Source of the DNA: an uncultured Oscillospiraceae bacterium | Lineage (GTDB): Bacteria > Bacillota > Clostridia > Oscillospirales > Oscillospiraceae | Length of the DNA: 17,680 nt | Reading direction: 5' to 3' | NCBI GenBank assembly: GCA_958436045.1 | Contig: CAUBIP010000032.1 | Location: 1-17,680, forward strand | In this document: positions 7,366 through 14,654 of the stretch, piece by piece | Layout: each line of letters opens with the position of its first letter | How positions within the stretch are numbered: position 1 is the first letter of the stretch | Notes under the pieces: generated by a model | The model's input: the letters and a program-made list of their open reading frames with translations, nothing else | Databases searched by the model: none | Told to the model about the DNA's origin: nothing | Made by a program: the position numbers and the translations under genes

Positions 7366-7410
7366 ATGGCAGCGCCCCGATCCGCGATAGGAGCGCTGCC
7401 ATTCTTTTTT
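7366..7410 (+). terminator. Intrinsic terminator of the hydrolase gene
   Basis: A 10-bp stem ATGGCAGCGC / GCGCTGCCAT (7366-7375 and 7393-7402), followed by TCTTTTTT (7403-7410). There is no T-tract on the minus strand, so it serves the plus-strand gene only. Confidence 0.88.
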
Positions 7411-7424
7411 CTAAAAGCCGGAAT

Positions 7425-8042
7425 TTATCTGGATAGTACCAGGACCCCAGAGCAAAATGTGACCTTTTCAAAGTACAAATCAGGAAACGCCGCGCTTAAT
7501 TCCTCCGCAACACAATAGAGCTCATCGCCGTCCCAGGCATCGCCGCTGTCTTTCTTGCATTGCGCCCATTCCTCCCGCGTTGCAAAGGCAACGTCTCCGA
7601 TCAGAATCTTCCCGCCCTCATTAAGACAATCGCGCAGTTCCTTCAAAAAATCGACCTTTTGCGAATCTGTCAAGTGATGAATGGAATAAGTCGCCACAAT
7701 GAAATCATAGCGCGCTTGCCTGAGCGGTTCCACCAAGCCATGCGTAAAATCCCCTTGATAAAGATGGGCCTCCGGCATTTTTTCAGAAGCCAATTCAATC
7801 ATTCTTGCTGAAAAATCCTGCCCATAAATATGGCAGCCGTGCTCATAGAGCTTTCTCGTTAGCATGCCTGTCCCAAACCCGATGTCCAGGACGGCGGGGT
7901 TCGGCTTTTCCAGGATCGTTTTAAAAATCATGCTGAGGATCTTTTGGTACCCGGCAAATGGATAGGTATTCTCTTCCTCCGACAGCCCAACCGACCGGTC
8001 ATATCCATTTGCCCATAAATCAAAGCCTTTGTGATCTAACAT
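7425..8042 (-). CDS. SAM-dependent class I methyltransferase (YrrT-like)
   Basis: 205 aa. Rossmann-fold methyltransferase with motif I VLDIGFGTGML (51-61), an acidic residue at the end of strand 2 (IYGQD), a motif II-like segment (YDFIVATYSIHHL) and motif III (GGKILIGD). The layout and the HHLTDSQK and KILIGDVAF segments recall the Bacillus subtilis YrrT family, by recollection only. It lacks extra domains, so the acceptor is probably a small molecule, unknown. ATG at 8042 with RBS GGAGG five bases upstream. Base composition is visibly AT-richer (many AAA, ATT, TTT codons) than the adjoining genes, which suggests later acquisition or a different expression class. No clear promoter was found in the 62-nt gap to the GNAT gene on the same strand. 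Confidence 0.88.
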   Translation of the reverse strand: MLDHKGFDLWANGYDRSVGLSEEENTYPFAGYQKILSMIFKTILEKPNPAVLDIGFGTGMLTRKLYEHGCHIYGQDFSARMIELASEKMPEAHLYQGDFTHGLVEPLRQARYDFIVATYSIHHLTDSQKVDFLKELRDCLNEGGKILIGDVAFATREEWAQCKKDSGDAWDGDELYCVAEELSAAFPDLYFEKVTFCSGVLVLSR

Positions 8043-8104
8043 ATCTGCCTCCGTTGCTACTGATTCCTGTATACGACACCATCCAAACCAGGCCGCTGAC
8101 TCAT

Positions 8105-8611
8105 TTAATCCAAGGGGAGCAGCATCAAATCAAAGTCAAAGCGCTGGCCGCCGATGCGGAAAAAATCCGGATGGGTGCAGAGCTTTTGAAAGCCGAATTT
8201 CTCATAGAGCCGGATGGCCTGGGCGTTATCGCTGCGGACCTCCAGCTCCAGCTGGGCAAAACCGTTTTCCCTGGCAAAGGCGATAAGCTGCGCCATCAGT
8301 GCGCTGCCGATGCCCCGGCCCCAGTGGGCTTTTAATACAGATATGCCGATGCTGCCGCGGTGGCGCATCCGCCGGGGCAGGCGCTCCACGCTGGCATCGC
8401 CGATAATCTGGCCGCCCTGCTTTACCAGGAGCATTTTGCAATCCCGCGAGCCTTCCCGGGCCGCTAAATACGCTTTCTCCTCCGCGACGGTGAAGGGCAA
8501 GCCCTCAGCGCCAAAGCTCAGGTTGTCCGTCTCGCCGCCGAGCTGCTTTAAATAATCCAAAATAGCCGCCGCGTCCGCCGGTTTGGCAGGCGTGATGGTG
8601 TAAGTCTCCAT
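8105..8611 (-). CDS. GNAT family N-acetyltransferase
   Basis: 168 aa, a normal size for a single-domain GNAT. The acetyl-CoA pyrophosphate loop is in WGRGIGSALM (about 97-106), preceded by the ISVLKAHW strand. Motif B is in DNAQAIRLYEKFGF (about 128-141). The C-terminus ends in a hydrophobic strand (FDFDLMLL). It should transfer an acetyl group from acetyl-CoA to an amine of a small molecule or protein; the acceptor cannot be told. The start at 8611 is fixed by RBS AAAGGAG and a promoter at 8655-8684; the frame stays open upstream to 9004 but that part overlaps the NSS gene and promoters. Divergent from the NSS transporter; possibly co-transcribed with the methyltransferase downstream. Confidence 0.88.
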   Translation of the reverse strand: METYTITPAKPADAAAILDYLKQLGGETDNLSFGAEGLPFTVAEEKAYLAAREGSRDCKMLLVKQGGQIIGDASVERLPRRMRHRGSIGISVLKAHWGRGIGSALMAQLIAFARENGFAQLELEVRSDNAQAIRLYEKFGFQKLCTHPDFFRIGGQRFDFDLMLLPLD

Positions 8612-8654
8612 GGTAACGTCTCCTTTCTGGAAATCCGATTTGGAAATTGGTTCT

Positions 8655-8687
8655 ATTATAGCGCCACACCCGCGTGCTTGGCAAGCA
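8655..8687 (-). promoter_or_regulatory. Promoter of the GNAT gene, with palindrome over the -35
   Basis: Minus strand: TTGCCA (8684-8679), 18-bp spacer, perfect TATAAT (8660-8655). The -35 lies in a 13-bp palindrome, TGCTTG-G-CAAGCA (8675-8687), which could be an operator. Confidence 0.58.
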
Positions 8688-8713
8688 GAAAAACCACTTC
8701 CCAGGGTCATCGC

Positions 8714-8742
8714 TTGACAAGCCCCGCAGATTTTTTTATACT
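8714..8742 (+). promoter_or_regulatory. Promoter of the NSS transporter gene
   Basis: Consensus TTGACA (8714-8719), 17-bp T-rich spacer, TATACT (8737-8742). Transcription would start near 8749, giving a leader of about 50 nt. This promoter is divergent from that of the GNAT gene. Confidence 0.75.
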
Positions 8743-8798
8743 TACCAAGCTGCGCCTTTTGCGCGCGGCAATTTGCAACAGAATAAAGGAGCGAAAAT

Positions 8799-10157
8799 GT
8801 GGAGAGAGAATCTTTTAAATCCCGACTGGGCTTCCTGCTCGTCAGCGCGGGCTGCGCAGTGGGCATCGGCAATGTGTGGCGGTTCCCGTTTGTCGTCGGG
8901 CAGAACGGCGGCGGGTTGTTTGTGCTGCTGTATTTGATCATGCTGGTGGTCCTGGGACTGCCAGTGCTGACGATGGAGCTGGCCGTTGGCAGGGCCAGCC
9001 GCAAAAGCGCTGTCCTGGCCTATCGCGCGCTGGAAAAGCCCGGCGCCAAGTGGCATATTCACGGGTGGTTTGCCCTCCTGGGCTGCTATCTGCTGATGAT
9101 GTACTATACCAATGTCTCCGGCTGGATGCTGAACTACTTTTTCAAATTCGCCACCGGTGTATTTCAGCCGGGGATGGACGCGGCGGCCAGCGGGAAGGTC
9201 TTTTCCGATATGCTGGCAGACCCCGGCCAGATGGGCCTCTGGATGGCGGTGACGGTCGTGTCCGGCGTGCTGATCTGCAGCGTCGGTGTCCGCAAGGGGC
9301 TGGAGCGGATGAGCAAGGTCATGATGAGCGCCCTGTTTGTGCTGATCCTGATCCTGGCGATCCACAGCTTCACCCTCTCCGGCGCGAAGGAGGGCATCCG
9401 CTTCTATCTGGTTCCGAACCTTGAGACGGTCAAGTCCGTCGGCCTGGACCAGGTCATCGCCGCCGCAATGAACCAGGCGTTCTTCACCCTCAGCCTGGGC
9501 ATCGCCGCCATGGAAATCTTCGGTAGCTATATGAGCAAAGAGCACACGCTGCTGGGCGAAGGCGCCCGTATCTGTGTGCTGGATACCTTCGTCGCCATCG
9601 CAGCCGGGCTGATCATCTTCCCCGCCTGCTTCAGCTACGGTGTCGAGGTCACGTCGGGCCCGAGCCTGATCTTTGTGACGCTGCCCAATGTCTTCGTCAA
9701 TATGGCAGGCGGCCGGGTCTGGGGCGCGCTGTTCTTCCTGTTTATGACCTTCGCATCGTTCTCGACGGTCATCGCCGTCATTGAAAATATTATGTCCACC
9801 TGCATGGATACCTTTGGCTGGAGCCGGAAGAAGGCGGCGCTGAGCAACGGCATCGTCATTCTGTTTGCCAGCATTCCTTGTGTGCTGGGGTATAATATTC
9901 TCAGCGACTTCCACCCCATCGGCGGGCGGGACGTGCTCGACAGTGAGGATTTCCTCGTCAGCAATATTCTGCTGCCCCTGGGTTCTCTGGTCTATCTGCT
10001 CTTCTGCGTCACCCGCTGGGGCTGGGGCTTCCGGAATTACCAACTGGAGGCGAACACCGGCAAGGGCCTCAAGGTCTCATCCTGGATGCGCTGGGTGTTT
10101 TTGATCGTTCTGCCGATCATGATTCTGGCAATCTTTATCCTCGGACTGATTGGGTAA
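8799..10157 (+). CDS. Neurotransmitter:sodium symporter (NSS) family transporter
   Basis: 452 aa, the size of bacterial NSS proteins such as LeuT, TnaT and MhsT. The hallmark TM1 region is intact: GCAVGIGNVWRFPF (about 18-31, the unwound Na+/substrate site), then QNGGG and the TM2 motif GLPVLTMELAVGR. About eleven hydrophobic segments can be counted. Family knowledge: sodium-coupled import of amino acids, often aromatic or branched-chain in bacteria; the substrate is not certain here. The start is a GTG at 8799 with AGGAG at 8787-8791. An ATG two bases earlier (8797) is in another frame that stops soon. It is monocistronic, with its own promoter and terminator. Confidence 0.95.
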   Translation: MERESFKSRLGFLLVSAGCAVGIGNVWRFPFVVGQNGGGLFVLLYLIMLVVLGLPVLTMELAVGRASRKSAVLAYRALEKPGAKWHIHGWFALLGCYLLMMYYTNVSGWMLNYFFKFATGVFQPGMDAAASGKVFSDMLADPGQMGLWMAVTVVSGVLICSVGVRKGLERMSKVMMSALFVLILILAIHSFTLSGAKEGIRFYLVPNLETVKSVGLDQVIAAAMNQAFFTLSLGIAAMEIFGSYMSKEHTLLGEGARICVLDTFVAIAAGLIIFPACFSYGVEVTSGPSLIFVTLPNVFVNMAGGRVWGALFFLFMTFASFSTVIAVIENIMSTCMDTFGWSRKKAALSNGIVILFASIPCVLGYNILSDFHPIGGRDVLDSEDFLVSNILLPLGSLVYLLFCVTRWGWGFRNYQLEANTGKGLKVSSWMRWVFLIVLPIMILAIFILGLIG

Positions 10158-10185
10158 GCGGCAATCGCAACTGCACAGCGCCTTC

Positions 10186-10220
10186 CGGCCTACCGCGCGA
10201 TATGCGGCAGGCCGATTTTT
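10186..10220 (+). terminator. Intrinsic terminator of the NSS gene
   Basis: Stem CGGCCTACCGC (10186-10196) with GCGGCAGGCCG (10204-10214), one mismatch, 7-nt loop, then TTTTT (10216-10220). Confidence 0.88.
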
Positions 10221-10471
10221 CTCCACCAACGTCAGAGTACGCAGCAGACGTCAAAACCCAGCCCACGGGTATCGCATAGCGGCTGACATAGGCACGAATC
10301 GCCGCACATCCCGGTGCCGGGCGCCGCGATGCGTTGCAATGGTCTCTGCCGCCCGGCAGCCCCCCGCCCTATCCGCGGCTGCCTGCGCTGCATCAGGAAA
10401 GCAGCAGCATGCTCCGCACTGGAGTAAGGCGCGGCAAAGCAACTCGCTTGCCGCACACTTTGCGGCAGGCC
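10221..10471. other. Non-coding gap between convergent NSS and purine permease genes
   Basis: No gene is supported here: the open frames are Arg/Ala/Ser-rich, lack RBS and match nothing I recognise. The right end holds mutually exclusive palindromes: GCGGCAAAGC (10431-10440) pairs with GCTTGCCGC (10446-10454), while TGCCGC (10449-10454) can instead pair with GCGGCA (10462-10467). Both flanking genes end at their own terminators, so any transcript through this gap would need a separate promoter, and none is evident. Confidence 0.6.
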
Positions 10472-10517
10472 AAAAAGATAAACAAACGCCCATGGCCACG
10501 GAGCCATGGGCGTTTGT
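10472..10517 (-). terminator. Intrinsic terminator of the purine permease gene
   Basis: A perfect 15-bp stem (10482-10496 and 10503-10517) with a 6-nt loop. On the minus strand it is followed by TTATCTTTTT (down to 10472). It lies 44 bases after the permease stop codon. Confidence 0.85.
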
Positions 10518-10560
10518 ATGTCGAGCAAACATAAAATACGGAGTATAACTTAATAGAAGC

Positions 10561-11943
10561 TTAAAGCAGTACGTCGAATACAAAGTAAGCAGCGAACAGG
10601 ACGATCAGGACCCAAGTGGTAGCCTTGATTTCCTTCGTACGCTTTGCAGCAATGGTCACGATCGCATAGGACAGCAAGCCGAACAGAATGCCGTATGCGA
10701 TGTTGTAAGAGAAGGGCTGCATTGCAACGCACAGGAACGCGGGAAGTGCGACCGTCAGATCGCCAAGATCCATGTGCATCAGCGGCTCGATCATCAGAGT
10801 GCCGATGATGATCAGGGCCGGCGCAGTCGCGCAGGACGGGATCATCAAGAACAGCGGGCTGAAGAACAGCACGAGGATGAACAACAGGCCAATGAAGAAT
10901 GCGGTCAGGCCGGTACGGCCGCCAACTGCGATACCAGTGGAGCTTTCAGCACCATAGATGGTGACAGTGGAGGTGCCCAGCAGAGCGCCGACAGCAGCAC
11001 CAGCTGCAGAGATCGTCAGGGCCTTACCTGCGCCGGGAACGTTGCCATTTTCGTCAGCCATTTCCGCTGCACTGGCAAGACCAAGCAGGACGCCAACAGA
11101 GCCGAAAAGGTCAACGAAGAAAAAGCTGATGACGACGAACACGACCTGCATAATATCAGCAATGTTTCCAACGAACAGGCCCTTGTAGGTCAGCTTCAGG
11201 AGAGAGGGCTCCATCGCCTTGATGGGGTTCTCAAACTTGATGAGCTGGTCGGGCAGGATGGTGTATTTCAGGCCCGTCTCGGGATTTGTGACAAAGAAGC
11301 CGAGGATCGTGACAACAACAATGCTGATCAGGATCGAACCGGGGACCTTCTTGATCATCAGGATAGCGGTCAGCATAACGCCGAAGAGTGCCAGCAGCAC
11401 GCCGGGGTTACCCAGATCGCCAAGGGTTACGAGGGTAGAGGGATTGCCAACGATCAGACCAGCATTTTCAAAACCAATGAGGGAGATGAAGAAGCCAACA
11501 CCCGCACCGACGGAGTTTTTAATTACGTCAGGCAGATCGTCGCAAATTTTCTGCTGGACGCCGAAGAAGCCCAGAACGATGAACAGCATGCCAGAGGTGA
11601 ATACGCAAGCCAGCGCATTCTGCCAGTCCAGGCCCAACGTGCCGCAGACCGTGTACGCAAAGTATGCGTTCAGGCCCATACTCGGTGCCAGTGCAAACGG
11701 GAAGTTACCATAGAATGCAATTGCGATACAGGCGATTGCCGAGGAGATCGCAGTTGCATAGAACTGAGCATTCTTGTCCATGCCGGCGTCCCCCAGAATT
11801 GAGGGGTTAACGGCTACGATGTAAACCATCGTCAGGAAGGTAGTCAAACCTGCCAAGAATTCTCTCTTTACCGTGGTGTGTTTTTCGCTCAGGCGGAAGG
11901 TTTTGTCTAACCAGCCGCCCTTAGCGGTGCTTTGCGTGCTCAT
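10561..11943 (-). CDS. AzgA/PbuG-type purine (adenine/guanine/hypoxanthine) permease
   Basis: 460 aa membrane protein of the NCS2-related AzgA family. Visible family segments are REFLAGLTTFLTMVYI (N-terminal), ALAPSMGLNAYFAYT, GAGVGFFISLIGFENAG, FFFVDLFGSVG, the signature GTSTVTIYGAESSTGI with GGRTGLTA, and a hydrophobic C-terminus. About 12-14 membrane segments. Family knowledge: proton-coupled uptake of purine bases for salvage. The start at 11943 has RBS AAAGGAG and begins MSTQSTAK; the frame stays open to 12066 but that part contains the predicted promoter and is not translated. Codon use is less GC-skewed than in the neighbours, which may reflect high expression. No purine riboswitch was recognised in the roughly 60-nt leader. 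Monocistronic. Confidence 0.94.
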   Translation of the reverse strand: MSTQSTAKGGWLDKTFRLSEKHTTVKREFLAGLTTFLTMVYIVAVNPSILGDAGMDKNAQFYATAISSAIACIAIAFYGNFPFALAPSMGLNAYFAYTVCGTLGLDWQNALACVFTSGMLFIVLGFFGVQQKICDDLPDVIKNSVGAGVGFFISLIGFENAGLIVGNPSTLVTLGDLGNPGVLLALFGVMLTAILMIKKVPGSILISIVVVTILGFFVTNPETGLKYTILPDQLIKFENPIKAMEPSLLKLTYKGLFVGNIADIMQVVFVVISFFFVDLFGSVGVLLGLASAAEMADENGNVPGAGKALTISAAGAAVGALLGTSTVTIYGAESSTGIAVGGRTGLTAFFIGLLFILVLFFSPLFLMIPSCATAPALIIIGTLMIEPLMHMDLGDLTVALPAFLCVAMQPFSYNIAYGILFGLLSYAIVTIAAKRTKEIKATTWVLIVLFAAYFVFDVLL

Positions 11944-11973
11944 GATAAATTTCTCCTTTTTAAAAACATTCCC

Positions 11974-11991
11974 ATAATCATTTGTGATTAT
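11974..11991. repeat. Inverted repeat in the purine permease leader
   Basis: ATAATCA (11974-11980), 4-nt spacer, TGATTAT (11985-11991): a perfect 7-bp palindrome between promoter and RBS. It could be an operator or a weak mRNA hairpin. No known regulator site is matched. Confidence 0.5.
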
Positions 11992-12010
11992 TTTGCTTGC
12001 CGACGTAAAT

Positions 12011-12039
12011 AATCTAACATATTTGTGCAAATTCGTCAA
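12011..12039 (-). promoter_or_regulatory. Promoter of the purine permease gene
   Basis: Minus strand: TTGACG (12039-12034), 17-bp spacer, TAGATT (12016-12011), preceded by TG one base before the -10 (extended -10). The leader is about 60 nt. Confidence 0.65.
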
Positions 12040-12069
12040 TAAACCCCGCGGAGATTTTTTGTACAACGC

Positions 12070-12089
12070 CGCGGAATTCCGCGCTTTTT
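12070..12089. repeat. 14-bp perfect palindrome with T-tract
   Basis: CGCGGAATTCCGCG (12070-12083) followed one base later by TTTTT (12085-12089). A second CCGCGG, at about 12045-12050, is also followed by a T-run. It resembles a compact plus-strand terminator (5-bp stem, AATT loop), but no plus-strand gene precedes it. It sits just upstream of the purine permease promoter. Confidence 0.55.
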
Positions 12090-12100
12090 GTTGTCATTTA

Positions 12101-12113
12101 TATGTATTACATA
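12101..12113. repeat. Palindrome TATGTA-T-TACATA, repeated at 12262-12272
   Basis: A perfect 6+1+6 palindrome at 12101-12113. An 11-bp copy of its left part (TATGTATTACA) recurs at 12262-12272. The form suits a dimeric repressor site upstream of the purine permease promoter; the regulator is unknown. Confidence 0.5.
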
Positions 12114-12160
12114 GTTTTGCCATATTGAACTGCCGCTTCTTGCCCCGTCGCTTGTATGAC

Positions 12161-12218
12161 GATTTTTCTCGAAAAAAATCCACAAAACCTGGATTTTATG
12201 CGGAAAACCGCTTTTTTT
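12161..12218. repeat. Cluster of three AT-rich hairpins
   Basis: In sequence: a near-palindrome starting GATTTTTC (12161-12180); AAAATCCA / TGGATTTT (12175-12182 and 12190-12197); and GCGG-AAAA-CCGC (12200-12211) followed by seven T (12212-12218). The last is terminator-like on the plus strand, and the second has a T-run on the minus strand. They could end unseen small transcripts from either side. Confidence 0.5.
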
Positions 12219-12229
12219 AGAATCTATAT

Positions 12230-12282
12230 ACATTCTCGATTCCCCTTGTGTGCATCTTAAATATGTATTACACATTCTCGAT
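12230..12282. repeat. Direct repeat ACATTCTCGAT, two copies 42 bp apart
   Basis: Identical 11-mers at 12230-12240 and 12272-12282, each followed by T(0-1)CCC. The 42-bp period equals four helical turns, as expected for a regulator binding on one face of DNA. The second copy overlaps the end of the TATGTATTACA repeat. Confidence 0.5.
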
Positions 12283-12465
12283 CCCAACTAGTCACATTAT
12301 CTATATTTTCCGCGTTATTTTGCCCAATTTTTTGTTAAAAAACAGATTCTTCCTTCCACAATACCAATGGAACATTTCACAAAGGCGAAACTTACTCATA
12401 TTTTCTGGCAAAATCCGTTGGAATCTTACGATATTCCCCGTCTTTTCCGAAGAAGCGTCCAGTTT

Positions 12466-12497
12466 TTGTCCAAAACTGTCTTTCTCTTTTTGGACAA
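12466..12497. repeat. 10-bp inverted repeat TTGTCCAAAA / TTTTGGACAA
   Basis: Perfect arms at 12466-12475 and 12488-12497 with a 12-nt pyrimidine-rich loop. No T-tract follows on either strand, so it is not a simple terminator. It could be an RNA stem or a paired operator. Confidence 0.5.
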
Positions 12498-12953
12498 GCG
12501 CAAAAAATACACGAATCCCACCGCAGCAGTATTTCTTCCTATAGCCTATGGCATCGAATCGTGCTTTTTGTTCCGCGATCCCGAATCAACGCCCACACAT
12601 TTCACTTTTTCCGCCGTACTCCCGCTGGATACTGCCCCGCACCGGCGAATGCCGCTACCTTTCCCTGCCACACTCCGCCGCGTTCCCCCCTGTAAATGCC
12701 GGCCAAAGTGCCCCATTTTCGCCGCACGTTCCGCCGCAAAGGATTTCGCAGCCTGTGATTCTTGCCCTTTGCTTGGCAAATCTGCTTCCTCGCATCCGCA
12801 TTTTTTACAGATAGTATTACTAAGCAGATATGTAACCGGTTCCATGTTTGGTTTTTCCTGCAATGATGCAAAAATCAGGCATATCCCCCCGATCTATCCG
12901 TCCAGCCTTTTGACGGGACCATAAGCACGCCACGTGTCCGGCCATCCATGCTA

Positions 12954-13009
12954 CGAAAAGAACGCAGGAAGCCCGCCATGCCGATTCTGGCATGACAGGC
13001 TTCCTGCGT
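12954..13009 (-). terminator. Intrinsic terminator of the exonuclease III / SLH-NlpC operon
   Basis: Minus strand: a 12-bp outer stem (13009-12998 with 12973-12962), a 3x3 internal loop, a 6-bp inner stem (GGCATG/CATGCC) and a 6-nt loop, followed by TCTTTTC (12961-12955). It starts 25 bases after the SLH gene stop. Confidence 0.85.
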
Positions 13010-13034
13010 GGCCCGCGTTGCGGACAGTACCGTG

Positions 13035-14654
13035 TCAATAAATAATTCTCCGGGCTGTAATATACCGCGCGTTATAATTGGAAACCGGCGTGACGCATAC
13101 GCCAGTAGCGCTGCTCTGGGCGTGGACCATCTTCCCATCGCCGATATAGATTGCGACATGGCCCACGCGGGTAATATCCCCATGGACGGACATAATAATG
13201 ATATCCCCCGGCAGAAGCTGATCCCGCGCCACACCGATGCCGTCGTTGATCTGCCCGGCCGCTGTCCGGTTCAGGTTATAGCCAAATTGCTTATAGATAT
13301 AGCTTGTAAAGCCAGAGCAGTCAAAGCCCGTCTCCGGGCTGGCGCCAGCCCAGGTATAGGGATAGCCGACATACCGCAGCGCCAGCTCAACGACGGCCTG
13401 GGCCGTGCTGTTGGCCACCAGAGGCCCTGTGATCCGCGCCAGCGGGTTTTCCGCGTACCAGGGGCTCACATACTGATAAGCTCGCCAGAACATCGCCAGG
13501 CCCTCCTGCCGGGTGATGGCAGCTGTCGGCGCCATAGCCCCGCCAGTCGTCCCGTAGACGATCTGCAGCCGGTAGAGCAGCCCCACAGCCTCCTGGGCCC
13601 AGCCGCCGATGGTCGCGGCATCTGTAAACGCCGTCTCCAGCGCTGCTGCGTCGGACGGTGCGGTCCAGCCGCAGGCGGTCAAGACGTTTTTGACGATCAC
13701 GAAAAACTGTTCCCGGGTCATCTGCGCCGCAGGCTGGAACGTCCCGTCCGGATAGCCGGAGATGAGCGCCAGCTCATAGGCGGCGTTCACTGTCGCGTCG
13801 TCCGTATCGCTGAAATGGACGCCCGCCGGTTTGATCTCCGCCAGCCCGGTCAGCTTTTGATAGACCAAAACCGCCGCCGCGCAGATCTGCCTACGGGTAA
13901 TGGGCTTTGTCAGGTCCGCCGCCTGCAGCTCCTGCGGAAGCAGGCCAAGCCCATAGAGGGCGGCCATCTCCTCTGCTGCCCATGCAGAGCAGGTGTAATT
14001 TTCGGGCTGTGCAGGCGCAGGCTGCTCTGCCGTCTTGCCCAGCAGCTTTTCCAGGTAGCGGTATGCCCGCAGCAGCATGGCCAGCGTCTGCTCACAGCTG
14101 CTGTTCTGCTGCGGCGCGACAGTTCCGTCCGTGTTCCCAGCGACGATCTCCAGCTCCACTGCCGCCGCCGCCGCATTGCGGGCCCAAGTACTGATCTGGC
14201 CGCGATCTGTAAAACGGGCCAAGACCGGGGCCGCCGTATCCCAGCCGAGGGCAGCAAAGAAGCTGGCTGTCACCTGGCAGAATTCCTCACGGGTGATTGT
14301 GGCATAGGGCCGGAACGTGCCATCCGGATAGCCGCTGACGATGCCCAGCTCCTGGGCGATGCAGATATCCGCGTTGTCCGTATCCGTGAAATGGCGTGTG
14401 CTGGCGGGGCACAGCGTCTTGCCCACCAGTTTAGAAAAGGTATGTACCACCACCTGGCACATCTCCTGCCGGGTCAGCCGCTGGGTCAGGTCCGCGCTCT
14501 CCAGCGATGCCGGGAGGATCCCCGCCTGACTGGCCTGCTCCAGCTCCGGCAGCGCCCAATCATCCGCCTGCAGAGCCATCGCGGGCAGCGCCAGAGCCGC
14601 CAACAGCGCCAGGCAGAGGGCCAGGGCGCAAATTCGATGCAATCGTGCTTTCAT
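13035..14654 (-). CDS. S-layer-type envelope protein: two SLH triplets + NlpC/P60 hydrolase
   Basis: 539 aa. Signal peptide at residues 1-27 (KARLHR, a Leu/Ala core, ALPAMA). Six SLH-like repeats follow as two triplets, about 33-207 and 225-397, joined by a short Pro/Ala linker. The second repeat of each triplet is best conserved (FTDTDN..GYPDGTFRP and FSDTDD..GYPDGTFQP), while the third of each is more diverged. The C-terminal NlpC/P60 domain (about 415-539) has Cys446 in FDCSGF, His499 in GHVAIYIG and His511 in MVHAQS. Family knowledge: SLH triplets bind secondary cell wall polymer and the enzyme cuts stem peptides. ATG at 14654 was preferred over 14663 because it overlaps the exonuclease III stop as ATGA and has AGAAAGG at a workable distance; the earlier ATG touches that RBS. 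Confidence 0.93.
   Translation of the reverse strand: MKARLHRICALALCLALLAALALPAMALQADDWALPELEQASQAGILPASLESADLTQRLTRQEMCQVVVHTFSKLVGKTLCPASTRHFTDTDNADICIAQELGIVSGYPDGTFRPYATITREEFCQVTASFFAALGWDTAAPVLARFTDRGQISTWARNAAAAAVELEIVAGNTDGTVAPQQNSSCEQTLAMLLRAYRYLEKLLGKTAEQPAPAQPENYTCSAWAAEEMAALYGLGLLPQELQAADLTKPITRRQICAAAVLVYQKLTGLAEIKPAGVHFSDTDDATVNAAYELALISGYPDGTFQPAAQMTREQFFVIVKNVLTACGWTAPSDAAALETAFTDAATIGGWAQEAVGLLYRLQIVYGTTGGAMAPTAAITRQEGLAMFWRAYQYVSPWYAENPLARITGPLVANSTAQAVVELALRYVGYPYTWAGASPETGFDCSGFTSYIYKQFGYNLNRTAAGQINDGIGVARDQLLPGDIIIMSVHGDITRVGHVAIYIGDGKMVHAQSSATGVCVTPVSNYNARYITARRIIY

Larger units (their letters stand above)
12040..12953. other. Long non-coding region upstream of the purine permease gene
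   Basis: About 0.9 kb without a supported gene. The left half (to about 12540) is strikingly AT-rich for this genome and carries palindromes and direct repeats listed separately. The right half (about 12540-12953) is more GC-rich and featureless to me. Short open frames exist on both strands, including a 105-codon minus frame (12863-12546, TTG start, with a Cys-rich CKKCGC stretch), but none has a good RBS, promoter or family match. No RNase P, tmRNA, 6S or SRP RNA core was recognised. It may hold an unrecognised small RNA or be a decayed region. Confidence 0.5.

Noticed and set aside
8612..9004. Longer GNAT protein starting at 9004
   Set aside because: The extension overlaps the NSS gene in antisense and both promoters; the RBS and homology support the start at 8611.
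11944..12010. Purine riboswitch before the purine permease gene
   Set aside because: The leader is about 60 nt and lacks the conserved three-way-junction bases; only a 7-bp inverted repeat is present.
12546..12863. Small Cys-containing protein on the minus strand
   Set aside because: TTG start, no good RBS or promoter, unconvincing composition and no known family; kept only as a note in the gap description.
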